In this document: in pieces, positions 47,541-57,054 of the stretch
Numbering within the stretch: the stretch's first letter is position 1
Layout: the number at the start of each line of letters is the position of its first letter
NCBI RefSeq assembly: GCF_038396765.1
Contig: NZ_CP150096.1
Coordinates: 1,037,001-1,101,000 of the forward strand
Origin: Chitinophaga caseinilytica
Lineage (GTDB): Bacteria; Bacteroidota; Bacteroidia; Chitinophagales; Chitinophagaceae
DNA length: 64,000 bases
Direction: 5' to 3'
The notes under the pieces: generated by a model
Database searches by the model: none
What the model was told of the DNA's origin: nothing
Seen by the model: only the letters and a program-made list of their open reading frames with translations
Program-made: the position numbers and the translations under genes

Positions 47541-47829
47541 GAATTGAAAGTTTCACACTTCAATGTGGAGCAAAAATAACCCCGGCAATCCATAAATTCT
47601 ATTTTTCCGGGTCAAAAAAATGTTAAATAACCGGTAAGCTGCTATAAATCTGCAACTTACGGTTTAATAATAGCCATATGGCCCATCCCGCCCATTTACC
47701 GTTCATCATTTTCCCTTCCTTCCCTCCCCTCCCCCAATTTCACCCATAAATCAAACTAAATCAATTAGATATACGAGAAAAACCGGTAATGTTCTTCGCC
47801 AGTTATTTTGTATTAAAGGGTATTGTGTA
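47541..47829. other. Intergenic region between the small exported protein and padR
   Basis: Apart from a weak TATTTTTG element on the minus strand (47578-47571) for the left gene, I see no repeat, RNA or coding signal. The right end leads into the padR promoter. Confidence 0.5.
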
Positions 47830-47859
47830 TTGCATAGTAGTAAATTGTTTGTATCTTTG
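47830..47859 (+). promoter_or_regulatory. Promoter of the padR-pspC operon
   Basis: TTG (47830-47832), 19 bases, then TATCTTTG (47852-47859): an exact Bacteroidota consensus, 48 bp ahead of the padR start. Confidence 0.8.
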
Positions 47860-47906
47860 AATCGTCAAGCTGAAAGCATCAGCTCAACATCAAAAGCTCA
47901 CTTGCC

Positions 47907-48248
47907 ATGAATATAGACAACACACAATCACAGATGAGAAAAGGGGTGCTCGAATTCTGCATCCTGTCCATCATCAAGCAAGGCGAGGCTTACCCTTCAG
48001 ACATTATCGAAAAAATGAAAGAAGCGAAGCTGGATATCCTGGAAGGGACGTTATATCCGCTTCTGACACGCCTCAAGAACGCGGAATTGCTCACCTACCG
48101 CTGGGTGGAAAGCAGCTCCGGCCCCCCGCGCAAATATTTCTCCATGACCGATAAAGGGGAATCCTTCTATAAAGTACTGGAGGCCACCTGGAACGAACTG
48201 GCCAACGCCGTTCACCAACTCACCCAGCAACCGGAATCAAATCAGTAA
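47907..48248 (+). CDS. PadR-family transcriptional regulator
   Basis: This 113-residue winged-helix repressor reads MRKGVLEFCILSIIKQGEAYPSDIIEKMKEAKLDILEGTLYPLLTRLKNAELLTYRWVESSSGPPRKYFSMTDKG, the PadR pattern with its wing at GPPRKYF and a short C-terminal dimerisation helix. The co-transcribed next gene (35 bp on) encodes a PspC-domain envelope protein, so the pair likely forms an envelope-stress switch. It probably regulates its own promoter. Confidence 0.95.
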   Translation: MNIDNTQSQMRKGVLEFCILSIIKQGEAYPSDIIEKMKEAKLDILEGTLYPLLTRLKNAELLTYRWVESSSGPPRKYFSMTDKGESFYKVLEATWNELANAVHQLTQQPESNQ

Positions 48249-48283
48249 ATACCCATCCAAAACCTAAAAACCAAGATTCAGAG

Positions 48284-50056
48284 ATGAAAAAGATTATCAA
48301 CATAAACCTCTCCAGCCGCCTGATTCCCATCGAGGACTCGGCCTACGAGCTGCTCAGGCAGTATCTGGACAGCCTGAAGCGATATTTCTCGCAGGAAGAG
48401 GGGGCAGACGAGATCGTGAGCGATATCGAAAGCCGCATCGCCGAAGTATTCCAGGATAAAATCCGCAAAGGCGCGCATTGCATTACCGACGAAGACGTGA
48501 TCGAGATCAAGGCTTCCATGGGCACGCCCGAGCAATTCGGCGACGAGCAGCCCGCTAACGGCAACGCTTCATCTTCCCAATCGCAACAGCAAAGCCAGCA
48601 ACAGGCGTTCGACCCGTATATCCGCCCCCGTAAACGCTTCTACCGCGATTCCGACCACAAGGTGATCGGCGGCGTTTGCTCCGGCCTCGCAGCTTATTTC
48701 CGCATGGACCCCGTGATCATGCGCATCCTCTTCGTCATCACAGCCCTTTTCTGGGGTGGCGGCATCCTCGTATACCTCATCCTCTGGTTTGCTACGCCCG
48801 AAGCGGACACCGCAGCCGAAAAACTGGAAATGCGGGGGGAGCGTGTAGACGTTAACAATATTAAAGCGACCGTTCAGGAAGAGATGAGCCAGATCCGCGC
48901 CCGCATGGAAAGAATGGGGGACGATGTGCGAAATTTTTCTACGGGCCGCGGGAAACAGTTCGGTAGAGATGCCGGTTCTGCGATAGAGTCGTTCTTCCGG
49001 GGGCTGGGTAACGCCATCGCCTGGATCGCCAAAGGGTTTTTCCTCTTCTTCGGCTTCGTACTGCTCTTCGTGTTGGTAGTGGGACTGATCGCCGCTGCCT
49101 CCTTTTCCGCGGTCCTGCTGCCGATCAAACACCTCATTTTCGCCGATGGCACCCAAACGATGCTTTTCTGGCCCACGGTTGCCCTGCTGATCGGCATCCC
49201 CATCCTCGGGCTCATCCTTTTCCTGGTGCGCAAGATCACCGGCAACCGGATGCCGAACAAATACGCAGGCATGACGCTCGGCTTCTTCTGGATCCTCGGC
49301 ATCGTATGCGCCGTTTCCCTCGCCGTGTCCGTTTCCCGCGATTTCACGACCGAAAACGGGATCCGGGAAGAGCTCACCATCCAGCAGCCTTCCAACGGCA
49401 GGCTCATCATCTCCCGCGCCGATGAAATGCTCGATATCGACGACCACTTTATGTTCGACGATCATGTGCGCATCTCCGACGACACCGTGGTGATCGGGCA
49501 CATCGTCATCAACATCGAAAAAAGCCTGGACGATAAATTCAGCGTGGCCGTAGCGAAGAAATCCAAAGGCCGCACCAGCGCCGAAGCCCGCAAACTGGCC
49601 GGCCAGATCCAGTTCCAGCTTTCCCAGCGCGATTCCGTCCTGTTCCTGCCCAGCGGATTTTCCATCCCCCGCGATTCAAAATACCGCCTCCAACGGGTTT
49701 ACCTCACGGTATACGTTCCCTCCCGCAAGGAAGTGATCGTTGACCGGGACGCGCGCAACCACTTCATTTTCGACGGCTACCGCCGCGGCCGCTGGTGGGA
49801 TGAAGGGCACGATTGGGACAGAAATGAGCGTATGGAGTTGAAAATGAACGAGAACGGTGACTGGGAAAGAAGGGAAGTACCGCCCACGCCCGACCGCCAG
49901 TTCCGCGACTCCCTCGACCGGAACTACCGCTACCAGGGCCCCGACCGCGAAAATCCGCAACCCGAAAGGAAAACGGATTCCGTTCAGCCCGCCAAAACAA
50001 CCGCAGCGAACCGGTTCGTCGGTTTCCTGTTCAGCCTCCCGAAACCCATCGCATAA
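48284..50056 (+). CDS. pspC: PspC-domain membrane protein
   Basis: This 590-residue protein has an N-terminal soluble part with two acidic helices (about 1-90). A PspC domain follows at about 125-170 (KVIGGVCSGLAAYFRMDPVIMRILFVITALFWGGGILVYLILWF), then three further membrane segments (about 245-270, 290-315 and 330-350) and a C-terminal beta-rich part with charged tail. Bacteroidota PspC proteins of this layout pair with PadR regulators and are linked to membrane stress. The C-terminal domain resembles the DUF-type extension of those homologues. Confidence 0.9.
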   Translation: MKKIININLSSRLIPIEDSAYELLRQYLDSLKRYFSQEEGADEIVSDIESRIAEVFQDKIRKGAHCITDEDVIEIKASMGTPEQFGDEQPANGNASSSQSQQQSQQQAFDPYIRPRKRFYRDSDHKVIGGVCSGLAAYFRMDPVIMRILFVITALFWGGGILVYLILWFATPEADTAAEKLEMRGERVDVNNIKATVQEEMSQIRARMERMGDDVRNFSTGRGKQFGRDAGSAIESFFRGLGNAIAWIAKGFFLFFGFVLLFVLVVGLIAAASFSAVLLPIKHLIFADGTQTMLFWPTVALLIGIPILGLILFLVRKITGNRMPNKYAGMTLGFFWILGIVCAVSLAVSVSRDFTTENGIREELTIQQPSNGRLIISRADEMLDIDDHFMFDDHVRISDDTVVIGHIVINIEKSLDDKFSVAVAKKSKGRTSAEARKLAGQIQFQLSQRDSVLFLPSGFSIPRDSKYRLQRVYLTVYVPSRKEVIVDRDARNHFIFDGYRRGRWWDEGHDWDRNERMELKMNENGDWERREVPPTPDRQFRDSLDRNYRYQGPDRENPQPERKTDSVQPAKTTAANRFVGFLFSLPKPIA

Positions 50057-50102
50057 GATATAGCAATTCGTCACAATAAGTTTAGTTTCTAAAACCTGAG
50101 AG

Positions 50103-50130
50103 ACCGCGGTGTTTACCGCGGTTTTTTCTT
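50103..50130 (+). terminator. Terminator after pspC
   Basis: ACCGCGGT (50103-50110) and ACCGCGGT (50115-50122) pair around a 4-base loop, with T-rich sequence following. Confidence 0.85.
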
Positions 50131-50172
50131 TTTCGGGAAGCGCCGCCTGTCCTATTTTTCCCGATCCGATCA

Positions 50173-50201
50173 TTGCCCTCCCTATTTAATTGCTAGTTTT
50201 G
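50173..50201 (+). promoter_or_regulatory. Promoter of feoB
   Basis: TTG (50173-50175), 18 bases, then TAGTTTTG (50194-50201), close to the Bacteroidota consensus and 31 bp ahead of the start codon. No Fur box is recognisable. Confidence 0.55.
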
Positions 50202-50232
50202 CATATTCAAAAAACCGGAGGATCAGATAAGG

Positions 50233-52359
50233 ATGAAGGCACCCATCAACATTGCGCTGGTCGGCAACCCGAACAGCGGCAAAAGCTCGCTCTTTAATGC
50301 GCTGACAGGATTAAACCAGAAAGTAGGCAACTTCCCCGGCGTTACCGTCGACAAAAAAACCGGCAGCGCCCGCATTTCGCCGACGCTGGAGGCGAACATC
50401 ATCGACCTGCCCGGTACCTACTCCCTGTACCCGAAAAGTGCAGACGAATATGTGACGTACGACGTGCTCCTCCAACCCGATAATGCCGACCGCCCGGATA
50501 TGGTCATCATCATCGCCGACGCGTCTAACCTCAAGCGCAACCTGCTTTTCTGCTCCCAGATCATAGACCTGAAAATGCCCGTGATCATCGGGCTCACCAT
50601 GATGGACATCGCCAAGAAAAAAGGCATCGAGATCGATCTGGCCGGGCTGGAACGTGAGCTGGGCGTGCCTGTGGTAGCCATCAACCCGCGCAAGAACAAG
50701 GGCTTGCAACCCCTGAAAAAGAATATCGAGCTCGTGGCGCAGGAGAAATTCGTTGTCCCCGCCCGGGAATTCATCGAAAACCGTCTGCTCGCCCCGGCCG
50801 TGATAGACGGCGTGAAGCAGATTTTCCCCGTTTCCAGCGACTACGCGGCGCTGCACGTGGCTGCCAATCACGAAGAGCTGACTTTCATCCCCGAAGCCCG
50901 GCAACACGGCCTGCGCGAATTGCTGAAAGCGCAAAACTTCAACAAAACGAAAGTGCAGGCGGAAGAGATCATGCAGCGATACGCCCGCATCAAACATATC
51001 ATGAACATCACGGTGGTGGAAACCGACCCCCTCCAGCAGCAACTCCAGACGGAAAGGATCGATAACATCCTCCTGCACCGCGTTTGGGGCTACCTCATCC
51101 TGCTGGGCGTGCTGTTCCTCCTTTTCCAAAGCATATTCTGGCTCGCCTCCTACCCCATGGACCTCATCGAAGCCGGCTTCGGCTCCCTGGGCGGTTGGCT
51201 GACGGGCGTGCTGCCAGACAATAACTGGACAGACCTGCTCGTGAACGGCATCGTGGCCGGCCTCGGCGGCATCGCGGTGTTCATTCCGCAGATCGCGATA
51301 CTTTTCGGGTTGATCACCATCCTCGAAGATACCGGCTACATGGCCCGCATCAGCTTCCTCACAGACCGGCTCATGCGCCAGGTGGGGCTGAACGGGAAAT
51401 CCGTCATGCCCCTCATTTCCGGTGTGGCCTGCGCCGTTCCCGCTATCATGGCCGCACGCAATATCGAGAACCGCAAAGAGCGCCTGATAACCATCATGAT
51501 CACCCCGCTCATGAGCTGCTCGGCCAGGCTGCCCATTTATACGATCATGATCGCCCTCGTCATCCCCGACGTTCCGGTGCTCGGCATCTTCAACCTGCAG
51601 GGCCTCGCCATGATGGTACTGTACCTGCTCGGGTTCGTGATGGCGTTCCTCGTAGCCGCTGTCATGAAGCTTTTCATCAAAATCAAGGAGAAAAGCTACT
51701 TCATCATGGAACTCCCCGTGTACCGCGCCCCCCGCTGGAAGAACGTGGGCACCACCATGATCGAGAAAGCGAAAATATTTGTCACCGATGCGGGTAAAGT
51801 GATCATGGTGATCTCGGTAATATTGTGGGCCCTGGCGTCTTACGGTCCGTCGGGGAAAATGGACGCCGTCCACAAGGAATATGAAGCGCAGATCGCCGCT
51901 ACGACAGACAGTGCCGCCATCGAACAACTGAACCGCGACTTCTCTTCCGCCAAACTCGCCAACAGCTACGCAGGGATTCTTGGTCACGCCATCGAACCGG
52001 TGGTGAAACCGCTGGGGTACGATTGGAAAATCGGCATCGCGCTGATCACCTCCTTCGCCGCGCGCGAAGTGTTCGTAGGTACCATGGCCACGCTGTACAG
52101 TGTGGGCGACACCGAAGACAGCGACGCTACGCTGCGCGAGAAAATGGCCATGGCCAAATGGCCCGACGGGCGGCCCGTGTATACCCTGGCCACGGGGCTT
52201 TCGCTCATGATCTTCTACGCTTTCGCCATGCAATGTATGAGTACGCTCGCCATCGTAAAACGCGAAACCAAAAGCTGGAAATACCCCGTTATCCAGTTCG
52301 TGTACATGACCCTGCTCGCGTACGTCTGCAGCTGGGGCGTGTTCCACCTTTTCCAGTAA
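50233..52359 (+). CDS. feoB: Ferrous iron transport protein B
   Basis: FeoB imports Fe2+ across the inner membrane. The N-terminal GTPase has G1 (VGNPNSGKSSLFNALTG), the switch region NFPGVTVDKKTG, G3 (DLPGTYSL) and a G4-like LTMMD. A helical linker leads to the gate-type membrane domain with GVACAVPAIMAARNIENRKERLITIMITPLMSCSARLPIYTIM, and a second Gate domain in the C-terminal half. The 708-residue length is normal. No FeoA partner is adjacent; a stand-alone feoA is at 19.8 kb. Confidence 0.97.
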   Translation: MKAPINIALVGNPNSGKSSLFNALTGLNQKVGNFPGVTVDKKTGSARISPTLEANIIDLPGTYSLYPKSADEYVTYDVLLQPDNADRPDMVIIIADASNLKRNLLFCSQIIDLKMPVIIGLTMMDIAKKKGIEIDLAGLERELGVPVVAINPRKNKGLQPLKKNIELVAQEKFVVPAREFIENRLLAPAVIDGVKQIFPVSSDYAALHVAANHEELTFIPEARQHGLRELLKAQNFNKTKVQAEEIMQRYARIKHIMNITVVETDPLQQQLQTERIDNILLHRVWGYLILLGVLFLLFQSIFWLASYPMDLIEAGFGSLGGWLTGVLPDNNWTDLLVNGIVAGLGGIAVFIPQIAILFGLITILEDTGYMARISFLTDRLMRQVGLNGKSVMPLISGVACAVPAIMAARNIENRKERLITIMITPLMSCSARLPIYTIMIALVIPDVPVLGIFNLQGLAMMVLYLLGFVMAFLVAAVMKLFIKIKEKSYFIMELPVYRAPRWKNVGTTMIEKAKIFVTDAGKVIMVISVILWALASYGPSGKMDAVHKEYEAQIAATTDSAAIEQLNRDFSSAKLANSYAGILGHAIEPVVKPLGYDWKIGIALITSFAAREVFVGTMATLYSVGDTEDSDATLREKMAMAKWPDGRPVYTLATGLSLMIFYAFAMQCMSTLAIVKRETKSWKYPVIQFVYMTLLAYVCSWGVFHLFQ

Positions 52360-52378
52360 CAAAGCATCCGAATATAGT

Positions 52379-52413
52379 AAAGCCGGCGCCTTTTCGGGTA
52401 GCCGGCTTTTTTG
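52379..52413 (+). terminator. Terminator after feoB
   Basis: AAAGCCGGC and GCCGGCTTT form the stem, followed by T-rich sequence. Confidence 0.8.
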
Positions 52414-52471
52414 TGTTAACTGCGCGGGTTTAGCTGGCGTTATTCCCTACATTTGGGTAAATACGAACCAG

Positions 52472-53362
52472 ATGAAGACACTCCTGACCCTAATATGCTG
52501 CGCAGCATTGGCCCCGGCTGCCATGGCACAGGTGGATTCCGTTCAGTTGCTGAAAGACGTGGAAACCCTCAGCGCCGACAAGTTCATGGGCCGCCAGACG
52601 GGCTCCAAAGGCAACCGGATGGCGCAGTTTTACCTCCTCGATCGTTTCAAAAAAGCAGGCATCCAACCCTGGGAAGGCACTTACGAACAACCGTTCTATT
52701 TCACGAGCGGCGACAAGCGCATCATGGGCACTAACCTCTTCGGATATATCCCCGGCAAAACCGACAGCGTGATCGTCGTATCCGCACATTACGACCACGT
52801 GGGCGTGGGGCCCGGCAACGGGGCAGACAGTATTTTCAACGGGGCAGACGATAACGCGTCTGGCGTAGCGGCCATCCTGGGCATTGCGGCGTGGTTCGCC
52901 AAACATCCGCCGCGCCATACCCTTATTTTCGCGGCGTTCGACGGGGAAGAAATGGGGCTCCGCGGCGCGAGGGATTTCGTGTCGCGCCCGCCCGTTCCCC
53001 TCAAGAAGATCAAAGCCAATATCAATCTCGATATGGTCAGCCGCAATGGTAAAAATGAATTGTACGCCTGCGGAACGTTTCAGAACCCGCACCTCAAACC
53101 CGCCATCACCGCCGCCGCCGCCAATTCGAAGATCAAACTGCTCATGGGGCACGACCGGCCCGACGAAGGCAGCCAGAACTGGACGAACCAAAGCGACCAG
53201 GGCGCGTTTCACGCACAGCAGGTGCCGTTCATTTATTTCGGTGTGGAAGATCATGAAGATTACCACAAAGTCAGCGACGAATTCTCCCGCATCCAACCGT
53301 CGTTTTTTTACCAGGCGGCCAATACGATACTCGATGTCCTGAAACGGATCGACCAGGAATAA
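52472..53362 (+). CDS. Secreted M28-family zinc peptidase
   Basis: This 296-residue exported aminopeptidase-type enzyme has a signal peptide (MKTLLTLICCAALAPAAMA). Zinc ligands of the M28 co-catalytic site are present in VVSAHYDHVGVG, FNGADDNASGVAAIL, FAAFDGEEMGLRGARDF and NLDMVSRNGKNE; the fifth ligand is near FIYFGVEDHEDYHKVSDE. The enzyme likely removes N-terminal residues in the periplasm or outside. It is a single gene with its own terminator. Confidence 0.94.
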   Translation: MKTLLTLICCAALAPAAMAQVDSVQLLKDVETLSADKFMGRQTGSKGNRMAQFYLLDRFKKAGIQPWEGTYEQPFYFTSGDKRIMGTNLFGYIPGKTDSVIVVSAHYDHVGVGPGNGADSIFNGADDNASGVAAILGIAAWFAKHPPRHTLIFAAFDGEEMGLRGARDFVSRPPVPLKKIKANINLDMVSRNGKNELYACGTFQNPHLKPAITAAAANSKIKLLMGHDRPDEGSQNWTNQSDQGAFHAQQVPFIYFGVEDHEDYHKVSDEFSRIQPSFFYQAANTILDVLKRIDQE

Positions 53363-53364
53363 AG

Positions 53365-53395
53365 AAAAAGGCGCCGCATCGGGCGCCTTTTTTTA
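53365..53395. terminator. Bidirectional terminator between M28 and S41 peptidase genes
   Basis: GGCGCC (53370-53375) and GGCGCC (53382-53387) pair around 6 bases, with an A-run left and T-run right. It serves two convergent genes. Confidence 0.85.
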
Positions 53396-53406
53396 TGCAG
53401 GAAATG

Positions 53407-54840
53407 TTAGTTCCGTTTCGGGAGCGGATCGATGAAGTGGCCGCTGTAGGCTTTGAAGCTCCGGCTCGTCGCGATTTTATCGATCGCCGTACGATAGCCT
53501 TCCGGCGCGGCTTTGCGGCCGGCGGGCGCATGCCCGAGCACGCGGGTAAGGGCTTTCGAAAGTAACGGTTCGTGGATATCGCCGAGGGTGCCGAGGCGCA
53601 GGCCCTCTTGGTAAACATCCTGCGGCAACGGGCGGAAGCCGCCGGTATAATCGCTCTGGTCGGCAGAATTGAACGCCTGCGAAACGATGGGTTGCATGCC
53701 CCATTTGTTGTTCCGGTCGTTTTCTTCATAGATCGAGATGGAACCGAGATTTTTTCCGACTGTGGTATCTCCCATCAAATACACTTCCATATAAGGCCGG
53801 AGGCCATTGATGATCAGCTCGCTGGCGGATGCGGTGCCGGATGACGTGAGCACGATGAAATTCGTCAGCTGGTTGCCGATATTGTTGGCTTCGTTCGTGA
53901 ATTTCGACGTGACGATGGATTCGCCGTAGGCTTTGATGAGCGCATCGCGGTACGCATCGTTGAACTTGCGGTAGAAGAACGTTTTATTCGGATCGAGACC
54001 TTTGACGATGTTGCTGCCCAGGTTGATGGTGGAACGGGAATCGCCGCCGGGGTTGTAGCGCAGGTCGAGGATGAGGTGCTGCACACCGGCGCTTTTGAAC
54101 CGGCCGAACACGGCATCCACCTGGTTGTCGTACGCATTGGTATTATCGCCTTTGTCTGGCGCGAAGAAATTATACACGAAATACCCGATCTTCTTCCCTT
54201 CGATGGTATACACGGAATCGAGGTACAGCGGGTTTTCCGCCAGTTCTACGACAGACAGCTGCACGGCGCGCGCATCGGTAAGACTGTCTTTCCCGTCAGA
54301 CCCCGTTACCACTTTGCGGATGCCCAGGCTGTGGGGTTTGCCGAGCGCGTCCACGAACTTGTTCACTTCCGATTGCAGGCCGGTGTACCTGACGGGCTGG
54401 CCGTTGATATCCACGAAAACATCGCCCCGCACGATCCCCGCCGCTTCGGCCGGGCTTCCCTTCTTCACATATTCCACGATCCCCGCGAGGTAATACGGAT
54501 TACCGCCCACGAGGAAAAGATCGTAATCGATCCCCGATTCCTGCGACACGCCGGAAAGGCTCGCCAGCAGCTCTTCAAAATTATCCTGGATCCAGGAGTA
54601 CCGGTCTTCCGGGCGCTTCAGCAGCGAACTGAAAAACTCCGGCGGCGAAACCGTTCTGTCAGGATTAGCGGGGATGTTACCGGTCCAGTAATAGACCTCC
54701 TTCATGTTTTTGTAAATCCAGTCGTTCACATATTTGTTCTGGTTGGCGGTTCCCGGGTCGTCGGTTTTCCTGTCTTTCTTACAGGCGGAAAGTACGATAC
54801 CTGCCGCGAGGCAGGCACAGAGCGTCTGGAGCTTGGTCAT
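53407..54840 (-). CDS. S41-family C-terminal processing peptidase, lipoprotein
   Basis: This 477-residue lipoprotein (signal LCACLAAGIVLSAC) of the C-terminal processing peptidase family has a PDZ-like part (GSPAEAAGIVRGDVFVDINGQPV). The S41 core includes VQHLILDLRYNPGGD, ILTSSGTASASELIINGL with the nucleophile serine, and TVGKNLGSISIYEEND. It probably trims envelope proteins at their C-termini, and is transcribed alone. Confidence 0.93.
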   Translation of the reverse strand: MTKLQTLCACLAAGIVLSACKKDRKTDDPGTANQNKYVNDWIYKNMKEVYYWTGNIPANPDRTVSPPEFFSSLLKRPEDRYSWIQDNFEELLASLSGVSQESGIDYDLFLVGGNPYYLAGIVEYVKKGSPAEAAGIVRGDVFVDINGQPVRYTGLQSEVNKFVDALGKPHSLGIRKVVTGSDGKDSLTDARAVQLSVVELAENPLYLDSVYTIEGKKIGYFVYNFFAPDKGDNTNAYDNQVDAVFGRFKSAGVQHLILDLRYNPGGDSRSTINLGSNIVKGLDPNKTFFYRKFNDAYRDALIKAYGESIVTSKFTNEANNIGNQLTNFIVLTSSGTASASELIINGLRPYMEVYLMGDTTVGKNLGSISIYEENDRNNKWGMQPIVSQAFNSADQSDYTGGFRPLPQDVYQEGLRLGTLGDIHEPLLSKALTRVLGHAPAGRKAAPEGYRTAIDKIATSRSFKAYSGHFIDPLPKRN

Positions 54841-54903
54841 AAGTTGGGTTGATGGGTGATGTGCATAAAGATACGGAAACGGCGCGGAAGCGTTACCGCC
54901 GGC

Positions 54904-55530
54904 TCAGGGAAGTTGGGCGGGCATAACGCCTTCTTCGCGGAGGGCGCTGTGGATGCGCTGTTGCCAGCGTGCTTCGGCGATGCCGTTGGCGCCGTGGCGC
55001 GCTTCGTCGTCGAACGCTTCCTGGAGCTGGTTCATTTCCCGGAAAGATTCGAGGTATTCGTATTGGATGCGGCTGTCGTGATCATCGATCGTCAGCGGCA
55101 TGGACAGTACTTTTTTCCGGAAACGTTCCGCTACGAGGCGGGTGATGTCGAAATGCAGCTGTTCGTGGACGAGGATGTGGCGGGACGGGGGCCGGGTGCG
55201 CGTCCAGGAGGCGGAGCGGACCCAGAACACCTGGAGCACGAGGTGAACTTCGAGGGTGTCGCGAAAGCGGCGGGTGGAGCCGTCGAACCCGAAGCTGGTG
55301 AAGCTGACGGCGTCTGACCGGGCCCCGAAGCCCGGGGACCCGCGGAAATCTTCGGCGGTGGCGTGGCGCTGGTGGTAGAAAAGCGTGTCGGACGAGGGGT
55401 CGAGCGGCCGCTGTTCCTCCGTGAATACGACCTTCAGTACTTCCGGCGGGCCCGGCGGCGCGGGGGCGTCGGGAGGCGGAGGCCAGGCGGCCCAGCCTGC
55501 GAAGAGGAAAAGGGCGGAAAAAGGGCGCAT
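54904..55530 (-). CDS. DUF922-like protein with HExxH-type motif
   Basis: The ATG at 55530 gives 208 residues with a signal-like hydrophobic start (FSALFLFAGWAAW), then a proline-rich stretch. The middle reads SRHILVHEQLHFDITRLVAERFRKKV, an HEQLH zinc-type motif as in the DUF922 family of predicted secreted proteases. A long helix follows (IQYEYLESFREMNQLQEAFDDEARHG). Function is unproven; the motif alone carries the call. Confidence 0.7.
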   Translation of the reverse strand: MRPFSALFLFAGWAAWPPPPDAPAPPGPPEVLKVVFTEEQRPLDPSSDTLFYHQRHATAEDFRGSPGFGARSDAVSFTSFGFDGSTRRFRDTLEVHLVLQVFWVRSASWTRTRPPSRHILVHEQLHFDITRLVAERFRKKVLSMPLTIDDHDSRIQYEYLESFREMNQLQEAFDDEARHGANGIAEARWQQRIHSALREEGVMPAQLP

Positions 55531-55649
55531 ATTCCCTAAAGTTCGCAAATCAATTTGACTTCAAAAAATCCGGAAATCCGCTACGGGAAAGGAAATTGGT
55601 GGGTTCTGGGGAAATCAGTAATTTACGGTAGACCAAAACAATCACCATT

Positions 55650-56648
55650 ATGTACGGTGGAGGATACATTTTCGACGAACCGAACAAACGGCAGTTGAAG
55701 GAAGAGCAATTGCACGACGACCCCGTTAAGCTGGCCGAATTCGAAGCCCGCATCGCAAGAGGGGAAAAGATCGAACCGGGCGACTGGATGCCTTCGGAAT
55801 ACAGAAGGCAGCTCATCCGGCTCATCGAACAGCACGCGCATTCCGAGATCATCGGCGCGCTGCCCGAGGGCACCTGGATCACCCGGGCGCCGGGCTTCAA
55901 GCGGAAACTGGCGCTCATCGCCAAAGTGCAGGATGAAATCGGCCACGGCCAATTGCTGTACAACGCCGCCGAAACCCTCGGCAAAAGCCGCGAAGCCATG
56001 ATCAACGACCTGCTGAGCGGAAAATCCAAATATTCGAACGTTTTCAATTACCCGGCAGAAACCTGGGCGGATGTGACCGTGATCGGTTTCCTCATCGACG
56101 CGGCGGCCATCGTGAACCAGGTGGCCAACGCGAAAGGGTCTTACGGCCCGTATTGCCGCGCCCTGGAGCGCATCTGCTACGAAGAAAGCTTCCACCTGAA
56201 ACAGGGGCACGATGCGTTCATCGAACTGGCGACCGGCACGCCGGCGCAGAAACAGATGCTGCAAGACGCGCTGAACCGCTGGTGGCAGCCCATCATGCAC
56301 TTCTTTGGTCCGCCGGACAAGGCTTCCGTCCACAGCCAGAAACTCATGGAATGGAAAGTGAAAATGGCGAGCAACGACGATATGCGGAACCAGTTCCTCG
56401 ACATGTACGTTCCCAAGATCCGCGAACTGGGCATGACGTTGCCCGATCCGGAACTGAAGAAAGACGAAACCACGGGGAAATGGAGCTATACCGATCCCGA
56501 CTGGGACCTTTTCAAGAAAGTCATCAACGGCGGCGGCCCCTGCAACGCAGAGCGCCTGCAGGTGCGCCAGTGGGCCGAAGAGCACGGGCGATGGGTGCGC
56601 AAGGCGCTCATGAACCCGAACGCCGCGAAAGTAGCCCCCGTTGCCTAA
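55650..56648 (+). CDS. paaA: 1,2-phenylacetyl-CoA epoxidase, catalytic subunit PaaA
   Basis: This is the diiron subunit of the phenylacetyl-CoA ring epoxidase. Ligand patterns are [41 protein letters not shown] (Glu..DEIGHG) and [16 protein letters not shown] (ExxxH). The 332-residue length is normal. It is the first of four paa genes (A, B, C, D) on this strand. PaaA joins PaaC in the catalytic core and needs a reductase (PaaE) not found here. Confidence 0.96.
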   Translation: MYGGGYIFDEPNKRQLKEEQLHDDPVKLAEFEARIARGEKIEPGDWMPSEYRRQLIRLIEQHAHSEIIGALPEGTWITRAPGFKRKLALIAKVQDEIGHGQLLYNAAETLGKSREAMINDLLSGKSKYSNVFNYPAETWADVTVIGFLIDAAAIVNQVANAKGSYGPYCRALERICYEESFHLKQGHDAFIELATGTPAQKQMLQDALNRWWQPIMHFFGPPDKASVHSQKLMEWKVKMASNDDMRNQFLDMYVPKIRELGMTLPDPELKKDETTGKWSYTDPDWDLFKKVINGGGPCNAERLQVRQWAEEHGRWVRKALMNPNAAKVAPVA

Positions 56649-56667
56649 TTCACACAACCGCACAACT

Positions 56668-57054
56668 ATGGACCAACCACATCATTCTTTAGACCCCCGC
56701 GTGAACCGGTTGCAACTCCTCGAATCCGGGGAACCGGTGGAAGTGCAGGAAGGCGAAAACTGGAATTCGTTCGAAGTGTTCCACCAGGAAAAACGCGGCG
56801 CGCACCACGAGCACGTTGGCTGCGTACACGCACCCAACGCCCAACTGGCCCTCGTTTTCGCCAAAGAACAGTTCGCCCGGCGGAAGAAATGCGTCAACCT
56901 CTGGGTGGTTCGCAGTTCCGACATCCTGGCGTTCAACGCCGAAGACGAAGACATGTTCGCCAACAATGCCGAAAAAACTTACCGCGATGCCAGCGGCTTC
57001 AAGGTGATGGAAAAAATCAACCAGTTCAAAAAATCCGCGAATGACAAAAAATGA
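56668..57054 (+). CDS. paaB: 1,2-phenylacetyl-CoA epoxidase subunit PaaB
   Basis: The ATG at 56668 gives 128 residues with the PaaB pattern: WNSFEVFHQEKRGAHHEHVGCVHAPNAQLALVFAKEQFARR, then LWVVRSSDILAF. PaaB is a small structural subunit linking PaaA-PaaC dimers. It overlaps paaC by 14 bp. Confidence 0.95.
   Translation: MDQPHHSLDPRVNRLQLLESGEPVEVQEGENWNSFEVFHQEKRGAHHEHVGCVHAPNAQLALVFAKEQFARRKKCVNLWVVRSSDILAFNAEDEDMFANNAEKTYRDASGFKVMEKINQFKKSANDKK

Noticed and set aside
50311..52362. 683-codon minus-strand frame across feoB
   Set aside because: It is a shadow of feoB; histidine-rich nonsense composition and no start context.
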